DNA of 64,000 nucleotides from a bacterium SCSIO 12844 (GTDB lineage Bacteria > Pseudomonadota > Gammaproteobacteria > Francisellales > Francisellaceae): positions 1,426,001 to 1,490,000 of the forward strand of contig CP073743.1 in NCBI GenBank assembly GCA_024397935.1. The letters are read 5' to 3'. Below are positions 8,667 to 17,265 of this stretch, piece by piece; the stretch's first letter is position 1; each line of letters starts with the position of its first letter. The position numbers and the translations under genes were made by a program. Under the pieces are notes generated by a model. That model was not told the DNA's origin. It ran no database searches and saw only the letters and a program-made list of their open reading frames with translations.

Positions 8667-10667
8667 TCAAGTATAGCCAAATGTTAAATTAAATGGATTA
8701 CCAGCTGTAGAGTTTTGTACTGAGATACAGCCTTCTGATTGAGGGTTTTCAAGGTGGTATCCAATTAATAGTTGATGGTTATTAATGGTTGTCCAATCTA
8801 ATTTAATCAGGCAATTGATATAAATTGGCTGATGTGTATTCGGATCAGTTGTTTTTGACTCTAAAATAAACTGATTTGTTGAGAGTGTTGGAAAATACGT
8901 TGTACATCCTTGAGGGTTCCCAACATCACATTTTTGTGTATTTGTATCAATTGGATTGATAGGTTGATTAGCTTTAGGTGAAATAGTAGACTCATTTTTA
9001 TCTGCATTATTTAAGTTAATGCCATAAGCATAATTAAGGTTAAATGAAAAGGTTAAAGTCCATGGAATAACATTATCTAATTGATGATGCATTAGATTTT
9101 GAGACTGTATTCTAACCTTTAACGATCTTAAAGTAGAGAGATCACGTGTAGATTTATTTAATTTGATTAAGTAATAACCTAATTGAGCATCTTTTGGTTT
9201 AATATACTGACAACTACCAATATCGTGGTTAAGATAGCATTTTTGATCACCTAAAATTGCCTCTTCATTTGAAGCAATTTTAATGATTCCATATTGATAT
9301 TGTATCACGCCATGTATATCAAAAGTAGGTAATAAATAAGCGATCGTTGTATTAAACCCAGGTGTAACTTTTAACGGTTGTAGTTGTTTTTTAGCACTTG
9401 GGTAAAATTGGATTAAACTATATAGCTCTTCAGGCTTAATAAAATTTTGGTTACGATAAAAGGCTTGCCAATTAATCAGTACTGATGGACTGTGTGAGTA
9501 AGCATTAACACGACTGTCTCCCCAAAAATCACTTATTTGATCTTTGGCTTTTTTCCAACCATAGTATCCCCACAGTTGGTTGATATAACTTAATGCTTTA
9601 ATATTGGGGTAGTCATACATAACTTTAGCTAACCAACCAATAGGATTACTACCATGTGCAAGTGTTGCAAAATAACTATTCATTGTTTCTGTGCCATCTG
9701 CTGGATAGTCTTGTGGAAACCTTGGTGAAGCTTCCGCAATTATAATTGGTTTTTTTAGTGTATTGATTACATAAGGGTAAAATGAAGTTAAGTATTGATT
9801 AATATCATTAGCTTCTTGATTAGTTGATGGAAAATAAGAAAATCCAATCCAGTCAATATCATCGATTGGAATAGGTGAATTATTATTACTACTGTTAGCT
9901 GTTACAAACTTTTTCAATCGATTTATATCTGGCATTGCTAAGTGTAAAATATAGGCAACTTTATATGTTTTTGGATTACCTGTGACTTGGCCAAGATCAT
10001 AATTTAGACGGCTATGAATATATTGATAGGCTTTATTATAAAGTTCAGGATTATAATTATCGATTTCATAACCTATACGAAGAAAGACAGGGCGGTTAAT
10101 TAATTGAATATAGTTAGCAAGTTCATCAATTGTAGAATCAGCAATATGATTGATATCTTTTCCATGGCTAGATTGATCCCACTTTTCTGCTAGTTGTGGT
10201 AATACCCACTGACCATCTTCACCCGCATCTTTTCCTAAATTTAATGCAAGTTGTATTGCAGCTTGAGATGTTTTTAGATTATTGATAACAGGTCTACTTT
10301 CATTTAGACTACTATTTATGCCTGACCAACCAAGTATTGCACGTCTAAAAGTATAACTTGAATTATAACCTGGTACATTACTACATTGGTAAGCTTCATT
10401 GATTTGAAACCCTGATGGTGGCTGATTACAGCTTAGGGGAAAAAAATCTTCCATATTTGCATAAGAGCTATAAGTCATGATGCCATCAAATGGATAATCT
10501 TTACCTAAAACTTGATTATAATCTAAAATTGCTGGAATATTCTGACCTATAAATAGCAATTTGCCTTGCTGTGGTTCAAATACAGATTGAGCATAACTTG
10601 TTGTGATTGCTGAATAAGCAATTAAACTGATCAATGAAATTGGTTTAAGACAATTGAGTATGTTCAT
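8667..10667 (-). CDS. Secreted protein with glycoside hydrolase (GH26-like TIM barrel) features
   Basis: A 666-residue protein with a signal peptide (residues 1-26, cut after SYAQ). The first 400 residues resemble a clan-A glycoside hydrolase barrel. PVFLRIGYEID places a candidate acid/base at E201, and KPIIIAEASP places a candidate nucleophile at E312, the spacing and strand context usual for GH26-type mannanase/glucanase folds. The sequence FDGIMTYSSYANMEDFF and several Trp-rich stretches (GWKKAKDQISDFWGD) could line a sugar-binding cleft. The C-terminal 250 residues have several Cys and look like a beta-rich accessory domain. The substrate is unknown. It stands alone, convergent with the TatD gene and divergent from the tail cluster. 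Confidence 0.6.
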   Translation of the reverse strand: MNILNCLKPISLISLIAYSAITTSYAQSVFEPQQGKLLFIGQNIPAILDYNQVLGKDYPFDGIMTYSSYANMEDFFPLSCNQPPSGFQINEAYQCSNVPGYNSSYTFRRAILGWSGINSSLNESRPVINNLKTSQAAIQLALNLGKDAGEDGQWVLPQLAEKWDQSSHGKDINHIADSTIDELANYIQLINRPVFLRIGYEIDNYNPELYNKAYQYIHSRLNYDLGQVTGNPKTYKVAYILHLAMPDINRLKKFVTANSSNNNSPIPIDDIDWIGFSYFPSTNQEANDINQYLTSFYPYVINTLKKPIIIAEASPRFPQDYPADGTETMNSYFATLAHGSNPIGWLAKVMYDYPNIKALSYINQLWGYYGWKKAKDQISDFWGDSRVNAYSHSPSVLINWQAFYRNQNFIKPEELYSLIQFYPSAKKQLQPLKVTPGFNTTIAYLLPTFDIHGVIQYQYGIIKIASNEEAILGDQKCYLNHDIGSCQYIKPKDAQLGYYLIKLNKSTRDLSTLRSLKVRIQSQNLMHHQLDNVIPWTLTFSFNLNYAYGINLNNADKNESTISPKANQPINPIDTNTQKCDVGNPQGCTTYFPTLSTNQFILESKTTDPNTHQPIYINCLIKLDWTTINNHQLLIGYHLENPQSEGCISVQNSTAGNPFNLTFGYT

Positions 10668-10896
10668 TATACAATAATTCCTTTATGTTATTTCAACTTT
10701 TAATGCTTCAGTGAAACATCATTTAAGATTATATATTTGATTATTGCTGTAAATGATTGATTATTTATTAAGAAAATTGATTAACTTTTATTTAACCATA
10801 CTAATTTTTAAATCTGACAAATAAGCCAATTTTATAAATTATTTAATAGTAAATTAATAATAAATAAGTAAGTCATTATCATAGGAGGTGGTAATA
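10668..10896. promoter_or_regulatory. Divergent region upstream of tail cluster
   Basis: This 229-base AT-rich gap lies between the secreted hydrolase-like gene (minus) and the first gene of the tail cluster (plus). It must hold promoters for both. A strong AGGAGG at 10884-10889 sits 7 bases before the ATG at 10897. No integrase attachment-like repeat was recognised here. Confidence 0.4.
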
Positions 10897-11133
10897 ATGA
10901 TTGTAAATAATATCAAAAATAATTTTCATGATATGGTTATGTTTTTTGATTATTTTAATATAGATAACTCAATTGCTTATAATTATGCAATCGATAAAAA
11001 TAACCCTTTTGAAAAGATAATTATGGAGCAATTAGGGATAAATGAAGAAAAAATACTAAAAAAATATCAACATATACAAGCATTAGATGATTTTTTATAT
11101 CACTGGAATTTAAATAATATGGAGATAATGTAA
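10897..11133 (+). CDS. Small protein of unknown function, first gene of tail cluster
   Basis: Not recognised. A 78-residue acidic, Asn-rich protein. A GTG at 10888 also opens this frame, but it overlaps the strong AGGAGG ribosome site. The ATG at 10897, seven bases after that site, is the better start. Its last bases overlap the ATG of the Mor-like regulator at 11133, so the two are translationally coupled. The position ahead of a regulator at the head of a phage-derived cluster suggests a regulatory or accessory phage gene, but nothing in the sequence proves it. Confidence 0.65.
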   Translation: MIVNNIKNNFHDMVMFFDYFNIDNSIAYNYAIDKNNPFEKIIMEQLGINEEKILKKYQHIQALDDFLYHWNLNNMEIM

Positions 11134-11552
11134 TGGGAAATATGCACTATAAAATGTTAAATAATGTTGTTGGAGAACACTATACAAAAGATATTTGTAA
11201 TTATTTACAAGAAAAGGGAACTGATCGTATTTTAATTCCATCTAAGTTTAAAATGAGTTCTAATTTAGCAGCAGTATTACCTGAGTCTATTTTTAAAAAA
11301 CTAGTTATTGAGCTTGGTGGTATGCGATTAAGACCAATTGAGATAACCGAGAATGATCGTCTTAGAATTACTCAAAAAGCTGTTAGTATTTTAGAAAAAG
11401 AACTTACAGAAGATGAAATTGCATTAGTTTTACAACGATCTGTAAGAACAATTCGCTATGCTTATCGTTATAAAAATACAAACAATCATCTAGCTTATGA
11501 CCAAGTCAAAGAGCCAATTAAACAAATGAATTTATTTGATCATTTAGATTAA
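11133..11552 (+). CDS. Mor-like (phage Mu Mor/C family) transcription activator
   Basis: A 139-residue protein. The N-terminal half contains the Mor-type segment LAAVLPESIFKKLVIELGG followed by MRLRPIEI, resembling the dimerisation region of phage Mu Mor. The C-terminal half has a helix-turn-helix (LTEDEIALVLQRSVRTIRYA, about residues 89-110). Mor family proteins activate middle or late phage promoters with host sigma-70. It sits directly ahead of the baseplate genes and is the only regulator in the cluster, so it probably switches on tail synthesis. Homology to Mor is inferred from pattern; a generic HTH protein remains possible. Confidence 0.65.
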   Translation: MGNMHYKMLNNVVGEHYTKDICNYLQEKGTDRILIPSKFKMSSNLAAVLPESIFKKLVIELGGMRLRPIEITENDRLRITQKAVSILEKELTEDEIALVLQRSVRTIRYAYRYKNTNNHLAYDQVKEPIKQMNLFDHLD

Positions 11553-11564
11553 AAGGGTATTTAT

Positions 11565-12158
11565 ATGACTGAATTAGAACGTCTTTGGGAATTAGAGCGT
11601 CGTTTGGCGAATCTGATTAGAATTGGAAGAATTCAATCAATTGATTTTAGCTCTACTAGAGCTAAAGTTGTTATAGGGCAATTAGAGAGCGATTGGTTGA
11701 AATGGTTAACTCAAAGAGCTGGTGATTGCCAAAGTTGGTGGACGCCATCAAAAGGCGAGCAAGTGGTGTTACTTTCCCCATGTGGTGAATTAAATAATGG
11801 CGTTATTTTACCGGCATTATTTGCTAATAATGAACCGACTAATAACGCTTCTATACATTATTATCGCTATAAAGATGGTACTGAAGTTAGTTATGATTAT
11901 GAAAAGCAAAAATTAACGGTTAATGCTACGGGTTTAATTGAAATTGCTGCAGAAAAAGAAGTTAAAATAAAATCTAATGCTGCACAAATTAAGTTAAACC
12001 AAATTGACATTGATGTACCTGAAATTTCAATAAAAGGCAATTTATCGATTAATGGTAGTATTATTGTATCACAAGGTGATGTTATTGCTGATGGTAAAGC
12101 ACTGAAAATGCATACCCATATCGGTGATAGTGGAGGCATAACTTCATCTGCAAAATAA
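11565..12158 (+). CDS. Baseplate assembly / spike protein (P2 gpV-like)
   Basis: A 197-residue gpV homologue. It has an N-terminal OB-fold (about residues 15-85, including ARKVVIGQLESDWLKWL-like strands and the SWWTPSKGEQV motif). A beta-helical shaft follows (about 100-175, repetitive I/V-K patterns). The tip has H183-T-H185, the HxH iron-binding apex seen in P2-type spikes. It forms the membrane-piercing needle of the contractile tail. It follows the Mor-like gene by 12 bases and opens the V-W-J-I series. The tip His pair is intact, suggesting a functional spike. Confidence 0.9.
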   Translation: MTELERLWELERRLANLIRIGRIQSIDFSSTRAKVVIGQLESDWLKWLTQRAGDCQSWWTPSKGEQVVLLSPCGELNNGVILPALFANNEPTNNASIHYYRYKDGTEVSYDYEKQKLTVNATGLIEIAAEKEVKIKSNAAQIKLNQIDIDVPEISIKGNLSINGSIIVSQGDVIADGKALKMHTHIGDSGGITSSAK

Positions 12159-12233
12159 TATATTAAATTAGCCAAAAATGCTTAAAAATACAATTTATAA
12201 TCACAATCAAGTCAACTAAAAAGATAAATTGCA

Positions 12234-12569
12234 ATGAATGGAATATCAAAATATGGAAATAAAATGCTTGAAGATTTTGAGCATGTAAAACAAAGCATTG
12301 AAGATATCTTAACAACACCAATCGGTTCAAGAGTAATGAATAGAAATTATGGCTCTAAATTATTTAATTTGATTGATCAGCCGTTTAATCAAATAACACT
12401 GGCAAAAATATTAAATGCAACATTAGAAGCAATCTCTATTTGGGAGAAGCGTGTACGTGTTAGTCAAATTAAAGTTAATCGAAATAGCTTACACCATATT
12501 CTATTAGATATTGAATTTATTTATTTAGCTAATGGAAAGAAAAATAATTTTTGGGGTATTGTAATATGA
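12234..12569 (+). CDS. Baseplate wedge protein (P2 gpW / T4 gp25-like)
   Basis: A 111-residue protein of the gp25/gpW lysozyme-like baseplate family. The typical segment reads HVKQSIEDILTTPIGSRVMN followed by RNYGSKLFNLIDQPFN, which matches the family's EPR-type core region with RNYGS. It helps trigger sheath contraction at the wedge. The gap before it (12159-12233) has no gene and no strong ribosome site. Its stop codon overlaps the start of the gpJ gene in an ATGA arrangement (12566-12569). Confidence 0.88.
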   Translation: MNGISKYGNKMLEDFEHVKQSIEDILTTPIGSRVMNRNYGSKLFNLIDQPFNQITLAKILNATLEAISIWEKRVRVSQIKVNRNSLHHILLDIEFIYLANGKKNNFWGIVI

Positions 12570-13414
12570 AAAAAATAGACTTATCCAAACTACCTTTACC
12601 TGCAGCAATTCAAAAAGTCGACTATGAAGATAATTATAATTTATTGTTAAACGACTTTAAAAAGAGACTACCAGAGTATGATGCAGATATTACTTCTGAC
12701 CCCGCAGTTAAAATACTTCAGTCTTGCGCATATGGCTTAACCTTATATCAAATGAGAATTAATGATGCAGTTAAATCGGTTTTGATTTCATCAGCTAAAG
12801 GTTCTGATTTGGATAATCTAGGAGCTTTATTAGCAGTTTTTAGAGAAAAAGATGAGTTAGATGATCGTTTCAGATTGAGAGTAATTAGTGCATTAGAAAA
12901 AACATCAACTGCAGGCAGTCAATGTGCATATGAAGCATTAACGATGGAATCTGATGCAAGAGTAATCGATGTTGTAGCTTATGATGATAACCATAAACCA
13001 GGCATTGCATTTATACTAATTCAAAGTTGTGAATATCAATGTGGTCGAGCATCTGAAGAATTAATTGCTAAGGTAACCAGTTATTTATCTGCACCAGAAC
13101 GGAAACCTTTAGGGTGTAAAATAGTTGTTTCAAGTGTTAAGCCACGACATTATTCAATTGAGGCAAAGATTATACTTGATAAACAGTCAAATCAATCGCT
13201 AGTACTTAAAACACTTAAAGATAATATCAAATTGTTTACACAAACACGCCATCGTATTGGTCAATCAATCCCTTTATCTGAAATATATGCACGACTAAAC
13301 ATAGAGGGTGTTAGCTATGTTGATCAGTTAATACAACCTGTAGAGTCAATTAATACTTCAAATAGAGAAACACCTTATTGTAGGGAAATTAAAATTGAGG
13401 TAAGTGATGAATAG
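12566..13414 (+). CDS. Baseplate protein J-like (P2 gpJ)
   Basis: A 282-residue gpJ/gp47-family wedge component. It has the N-terminal LLNDFKKRLPEYDADITSDP pattern, the ARG-type region VFREKDELDDRFRLRVI and a C-terminal LSEIYARLNIEGVSYVDQL segment. A TTG at 12551 also opens the frame, but ATG at 12566 overlaps the gpW stop as ATGA and is the likely start. In P2-type tails gpJ and gpI complete the baseplate wedge. The length is close to P2 gpJ (about 300 residues). Confidence 0.9.
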   Translation: MKKIDLSKLPLPAAIQKVDYEDNYNLLLNDFKKRLPEYDADITSDPAVKILQSCAYGLTLYQMRINDAVKSVLISSAKGSDLDNLGALLAVFREKDELDDRFRLRVISALEKTSTAGSQCAYEALTMESDARVIDVVAYDDNHKPGIAFILIQSCEYQCGRASEELIAKVTSYLSAPERKPLGCKIVVSSVKPRHYSIEAKIILDKQSNQSLVLKTLKDNIKLFTQTRHRIGQSIPLSEIYARLNIEGVSYVDQLIQPVESINTSNRETPYCREIKIEVSDE

Positions 13415-13937
13415 TTTAATGATACTACCACCGAATGCAACTAAATTAGAACAATCAATAGTTGCAGCATTTTTAAATCAGTTAGCACAAAAAGAGATCT
13501 TTATCCGTAGTCTATTTAATCCGGATGAAGCTTTAGATGTATTTCTAGTTTATTTAGCACAATTATTATCAGTAGATTTTGAATTATATCATCAAGTTTT
13601 AGAGCCAAAGAAATGTCTGATGATTAAACAATCAATTGAAATACATCGCCAAAAAGGCACATTTGGTGCACTCAAAAATGCATTAGACACTTTAGGCTAT
13701 CCAATAAGTATTAATGAGTGGTATGAATCTGATGATCTAAAAGCACATACTTTTAGCTTAACGATTGATTTAACTAATCATGATCATGTCAATTTAGAAG
13801 TGGTTAATCATATGGTGAAAAAACATAAAAATATACAAAGTAGTTATTGTTTAAAGCTAAATAATAATTTGAATTTAGCCATTTTTATTTTTGCATCTTT
13901 TAGTATTGAACATACTTTTTTACTTCAAGGAGATTAA
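13407..13937 (+). CDS. Tail protein I (P2 gpI-like)
   Basis: A 176-residue protein with the gpI pattern. The N-terminus reads LPPNATKLEQSIVAAF, then CLMIKQSIEIHRQKGTFGAL and LGYPISINEWYE, all characteristic of tail protein I. It lies at the outer edge of the baseplate and links the wedge to the fibre. GTG at 13404 is in frame, but ATG at 13407 has GAGG at a spacing of seven and is preferred. It overlaps the end of the gpJ gene by eight bases. Confidence 0.88.
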   Translation: MNSLMILPPNATKLEQSIVAAFLNQLAQKEIFIRSLFNPDEALDVFLVYLAQLLSVDFELYHQVLEPKKCLMIKQSIEIHRQKGTFGALKNALDTLGYPISINEWYESDDLKAHTFSLTIDLTNHDHVNLEVVNHMVKKHKNIQSSYCLKLNNNLNLAIFIFASFSIEHTFLLQGD

Positions 13938-13942
13938 AGATT

Positions 13943-14419
13943 ATGTATGAAATTAAACTAACTGAATCAGGTAGAGAAAAATTAGCATTAAGTTCAATTG
14001 ATAAAAATACACTACAGTTAGCTAATTTTACAGTGAGTAATCAAAGTGATGATTATGCTTTATCTTCTGTCATTTTTGAACAGCCTATTAATCAAGTTGA
14101 TGTTCGTGGTGATGAAATTTTAGTTAGTTGTGTAATTCCTGAGACAGTTGAAGATGTTTGGCTTAAGTTTATTGCCATATTTGATGATAAGAATGAAGTT
14201 ATAGCTTGTGGTAATTTACCGGAATTTTATAAGCCTAAGTTTGAAGTGTCACCTTCAATTTGTAACTATTTAGTTAAATTTAAGTATGCTAATGCAGATC
14301 AATTGACGATTGATTTTGATTCACAAGCTTATGTATCTAAAAAAGATTATTACCAATTATCAGCATCGGTTATTCAATTAATGAGTCATCATATAGCGCA
14401 TATTTGGCCTAAAAAGTAG
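13943..14419 (+). CDS. Tail fibre N-terminal-type protein (gpH-like attachment domain)
   Basis: This 158-residue protein matches the N-terminal, baseplate-attachment domain of P2 gpH-type fibres. It opens with MYEIKLTESGREKLALSS, continues with a beta-sandwich-like middle, and ends in the conserved SKKDYYQLSASVIQLMSHH tail. Full fibres are 600 residues or more, so here only the attachment part is present, and the distal receptor-binding part must come from another protein or be lost. It follows gpI by five bases with an AAGGAG site. The next gene (14454) may carry the distal portion. Confidence 0.75.
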   Translation: MYEIKLTESGREKLALSSIDKNTLQLANFTVSNQSDDYALSSVIFEQPINQVDVRGDEILVSCVIPETVEDVWLKFIAIFDDKNEVIACGNLPEFYKPKFEVSPSICNYLVKFKYANADQLTIDFDSQAYVSKKDYYQLSASVIQLMSHHIAHIWPKK

Positions 14420-14453
14420 TGTTCTTTAAAGTTAAATTATAAGGAGGTATATC

Positions 14454-15149
14454 ATGTCAACAGTCAATGATGTCATTATAGCGGCATCAACATTAACAGA
14501 AACTGTCGCAAGTCAATGTAAAGTAATTGATGATAAATTAGCTCAATTAGATCAATTTCAAGCAGAAATACTACAAAGAGAGAAAGCCGCTTGATCTCCT
14601 TATTGGCGATTATCTCGTAATCAAATTGGAACAATAACAGATGGTATTTTAGATTATTTTTCAATCATTCATGATTGTGATATTACATTTGAAGTGATTA
14701 AAACAATCAAAACAAATGTTATTTGGCAAGATCGAGATTCACAAGAGCAAGAAATTTTAAAGGCAATGAATAAAGAAAATATTCAACATACGCTACCTGA
14801 ATTCAATATCATTAAAATGACTTGGAAAAAAATTTTTGTAGAGGATAAAGGGCGTTTATTTTTTCAAATGATTAAATATCATACCTGGGTAACAAATGCT
14901 TGCTATGCAAAACTAGTTAGTGGGCATTTAAGTGGTAGTTATTTTGAAAATATTAGTGATCAATGGGGGTTATGTGGCACAAGTAAATTATTAAATCATA
15001 CGTCATATACCACACCACATCCATATGCACAAAGTGAAACAGGTGAGGTTCATTTTTGTTTATTAGGTACTGTTGCTGGACGTTTTCCATTAGATAGAAA
15101 TAATCCTAAATGGGGGTATTTACCCTATATACAAGTGCTAGAAGATTAG
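14454..15149 (+). pseudogene. Tail-associated gene split by an in-frame TGA
   Basis: A strong AAGGAGG (14441-14447) precedes ATG 14454. The frame reads 46 residues (start MSTVNDVIIAASTLTE, end LQREKAA), meets TGA at 14592-14594, then stays open in the same frame to the stop at 15147-15149. The downstream part begins SPYWRLSRNQIGTIT and ends with HPYAQSETGEVHFCLLGTVA and a Trp-rich tail. The first part is a short coiled segment as in fibre stalks, so the whole would be a 231-residue fibre or receptor-binding protein. A GTG at 14694 could restart translation (151 residues) but has no good ribosome site. Either a nonsense mutation or stop readthrough is possible; function is inferred from position. 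Confidence 0.7.
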
Positions 15150-15170
15150 TTAAAAAAGGAGTAAGTTAAC

Positions 15171-15557
15171 ATGAAGTTTACAGATGATGAGCTAATTAAA
15201 TCTAAATTAACAAAAAGAGAAGAATTACGATATACAATACATCAATCAGTCGGTGATACAGAAAGCTTATTTAGTACTGACTCTGATTTACTACAGTTGG
15301 TTGTTTTATTAATTTTAGAGATGTATACACAACTAAAAGATCATGAAATAGTTAAGCAATTATTATTAAATATTGAGCCTACGACTTTTAATCTGCTAGT
15401 TATTTTATATGAAAAGCTTCAAAACCAACAAAATATTTTTCCGATTGAAATTAAGCAGAAATACAAATTAGATCAAAAAATTATAGATGATATTATTCAA
15501 CGTTATGCTTCAACAGCATCACATCTTGAGTGTTATTATCAAAAAACACAAAGCTAA
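15171..15557 (+). CDS. Unknown protein in tail cluster
   Basis: Not recognised. A 128-residue, mostly helical protein with a hydrophobic central stretch (LLQLVVLLILEMY) and no signal peptide. An AAGGAG site precedes ATG 15171. It lies between the fibre gene and the spanin pair, the position where phages often put fibre chaperones or lysis genes. The hydrophobic segment is too short and too charged around to call a holin. No lysozyme or amidase motif is present. Confidence 0.6.
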   Translation: MKFTDDELIKSKLTKREELRYTIHQSVGDTESLFSTDSDLLQLVVLLILEMYTQLKDHEIVKQLLLNIEPTTFNLLVILYEKLQNQQNIFPIEIKQKYKLDQKIIDDIIQRYASTASHLECYYQKTQS

Positions 15558-15561
15558 ATCA

Positions 15562-15864
15562 ATGTTTAAATCAATTATTGTAATGGTGGCATCTTTTGTT
15601 TTTCTATCTTTATTTATTATAGGTTTTGCCATTGTATGGTATCAACTTGATTTGGCAAATACACAGATTAAAGAGATGGAAAAAAGTTGGCGAGACTCAG
15701 TCAATAGTGCCATGTTGGCAATGAAGTATAGGCAAAGTTTAAATGAACAATTTATTGAAGATGAAAAAGAGATTAGTCAATCTATTGATCATTGTCTTAA
15801 TCAGTCTGTACCTGATGATATTAAACGCTTGCTCGCTATTTACGAGCAAACCAACAATTATTAA
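15562..15864 (+). CDS. Inner-membrane spanin (Rz / LysB-like)
   Basis: A 100-residue protein with one N-terminal membrane anchor (residues 3-27, VMVASFVFLSLFIIGFAIVW) followed by a charged, helical periplasmic domain. This is the layout of an i-spanin. The reading frame extends back to 15487, but the ATG at 15562 places the membrane segment at the N-terminus and is preferred. The gene overlaps a lipoprotein gene in the +1 frame (15761-16024), the classic Rz/Rz1 arrangement. With that partner it would fuse inner and outer membranes during lysis. No holin or endolysin was recognised nearby. Confidence 0.75.
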   Translation: MFKSIIVMVASFVFLSLFIIGFAIVWYQLDLANTQIKEMEKSWRDSVNSAMLAMKYRQSLNEQFIEDEKEISQSIDHCLNQSVPDDIKRLLAIYEQTNNY

Positions 15865-16024
15865 AAAAGATTATATACCACCATCATTAATGGCAATGAA
15901 TGAATTATATTGTGAAGTTGAAAATTATCGTGATTTGGTGCTTTGTTTAAGGAGACTAAAAGATAACTTAAGTCAATGTAATTTTGATAAAAAACTCATT
16001 GGTCAATTAGTGTTTTCAGCATAA
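15761..16024 (+). CDS. Outer-membrane lipoprotein spanin (Rz1 / LysC-like), overlapping gene
   Basis: An 87-residue protein in the +1 frame relative to the i-spanin, overlapping its last 104 bases and extending 160 bases beyond. It begins MKKRLVNLLIIVLISL and has a lipobox L-N-A-C with lipidation expected at C24. Residues 25-45 contain Pro and Lys (KPTIIKKDYIPPS), and four more Cys follow. An ATG at 15743 would add six residues; the MKK start gives the more typical lipoprotein signal. Together with 15562-15864 it forms an overlapped spanin gene pair. The assignment rests on architecture rather than sequence similarity, which is usually weak in spanins. Confidence 0.75.
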   Translation: MKKRLVNLLIIVLISLYLMILNACSLFTSKPTIIKKDYIPPSLMAMNELYCEVENYRDLVLCLRRLKDNLSQCNFDKKLIGQLVFSA

Positions 16025-16034
16025 ATATTAAAAT

Positions 16035-16060
16035 TTTTGTTTTTTTAGCCAAAAACAAAA
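16035..16060. repeat. A/T-only inverted repeat before the sheath gene
   Basis: TTTTGTTTTT (16035-16044) is mirrored exactly by AAAAACAAAA (16051-16060) across a six-base loop (TTAGCC). It lies between the lysis genes and the sheath gene. It could be a weak terminator or a regulatory element. The absence of G+C pairs makes strong termination unlikely. AT-rich promoter-like sequence and an AAAGGAGG ribosome site follow it. Confidence 0.4.
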
Positions 16061-16107
16061 CTTTATATAAAGTATAGTCATATTAATTATTCAAAGGAGG
16101 TAGTTCT

Positions 16108-17253
16108 ATGTCAGATAGTTTTTTTCATGGTGTTGAAATAATTGAAACAGACGATGGTATTCGACCTATTCAAACTGTGCGAAGTTCTGTTATTGGTCTT
16201 ATTGGAGTAGCAGATGATGCAGATGAAACGGTATTTCCACTTAATGAGCCTGTATTAATTACAAATCGTAAAGATACAGCAAAACTAGGAAAATCTGGAA
16301 GTTTAGTTGATGCAGTTAATTTAATCTATGATCAAATCGGTGCAGTTGTTGTTATTGTACGGGTTGAAAAAAGTGATAATCAACAAGAGCAAATGGCAAA
16401 TATGATTGGCGGTGTTGATGAGAATGAAAAAAGGACTGGCATTAACGTATTGATGGATTCTGAAAGTAAGCTAGGTGTTAAGCCAAAATTACTAATTGCA
16501 CCTGGTTTTAGTTCCGAAGTTGCAGTAGTAGAAGCATTAAAGTCAATAGCACAGCGCTTAAAAGCAATTGTGATTGCTGAGAGTCCATCAACAACTGATA
16601 GTGATGCAATTGAATATATTCAAAACTTTGATCATTCAAGAATTTATGTTGTTGATCCAAGTATCTGTATTTTAAAAAATGGTATAAAAACAGTTGTACC
16701 TTGTAGTAGTTTAATTGCTGGATTAATTGCTAAAGTTGATCATCAATATGGCTGGCACCTTAGTCCTTCAAACCATGTATTAAATGGAGTTGTTGGCGCA
16801 CAACGAGCAATTGAATATAGCTATTATGAACAATCAAAAGCCAATCTTTTAAATGAAAACCGTATTAATGTCATTATTCGTCAAAATGGTTGGCGTTTAT
16901 GGGGAAATCGAACAACATCTTCTGATCCAAAATGGCAATTTTTATGTATTAGGCGTACAGCTGATATGATTAATGAGTCCTTATTATATGCTCACCAATG
17001 GGCAGTTGATCGTGGAATTACAAAAACTTTTATTGATGATGTGACAATGAGTGTTAATGACTATCTACGCACTTTAATAGCACAAGGAAGAATCATTGGC
17101 GGTAAATGTTGGGTGGATGAAACAGTTAATAGCAACAATGAGATATTAAATGGACATATTATATTTGATTTTGATTTTACACCGGTTTATCCAGCTGAAC
17201 GTATTACATTTCGCTCGCGTCTAACAGATGATTATTTAGAAGAAATATTTTAA
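16108..17253 (+). CDS. Contractile tail sheath protein (P2 FI-like)
   Basis: A 381-residue sheath protein, close to P2 gpFI in length. Typical segments are FFHGVEIIETDDGIRPIQTV at the N-terminus, then VIGLIGVADDAD, KLLIAPGFSS, and the conserved C-terminal region NVIIRQNGWRLWGNRTTSSD with RRTADMINESL. The N- and C-terminal strands of the family make the interlocked sheath mesh that contracts. A very strong AAAGGAGG precedes ATG 16108, as expected for a high-copy structural protein. It is followed 12 bases on by the tube gene. Confidence 0.95.
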   Translation: MSDSFFHGVEIIETDDGIRPIQTVRSSVIGLIGVADDADETVFPLNEPVLITNRKDTAKLGKSGSLVDAVNLIYDQIGAVVVIVRVEKSDNQQEQMANMIGGVDENEKRTGINVLMDSESKLGVKPKLLIAPGFSSEVAVVEALKSIAQRLKAIVIAESPSTTDSDAIEYIQNFDHSRIYVVDPSICILKNGIKTVVPCSSLIAGLIAKVDHQYGWHLSPSNHVLNGVVGAQRAIEYSYYEQSKANLLNENRINVIIRQNGWRLWGNRTTSSDPKWQFLCIRRTADMINESLLYAHQWAVDRGITKTFIDDVTMSVNDYLRTLIAQGRIIGGKCWVDETVNSNNEILNGHIIFDFDFTPVYPAERITFRSRLTDDYLEEIF

Positions 17254-17265
17254 TGGAGGTGATAG

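Noticed and set aside
12551..12565. TTG start for the gpJ gene
   Set aside because: ATG 12566 overlaps the preceding stop as ATGA, the usual coupled start; the TTG adds five residues unlike the family.
14592..14594. TGA as a selenocysteine codon
   Set aside because: The protein looks like a tail fibre component, not a redox enzyme, and no SECIS-type hairpin was apparent after the TGA. Nonsense mutation or readthrough is simpler.
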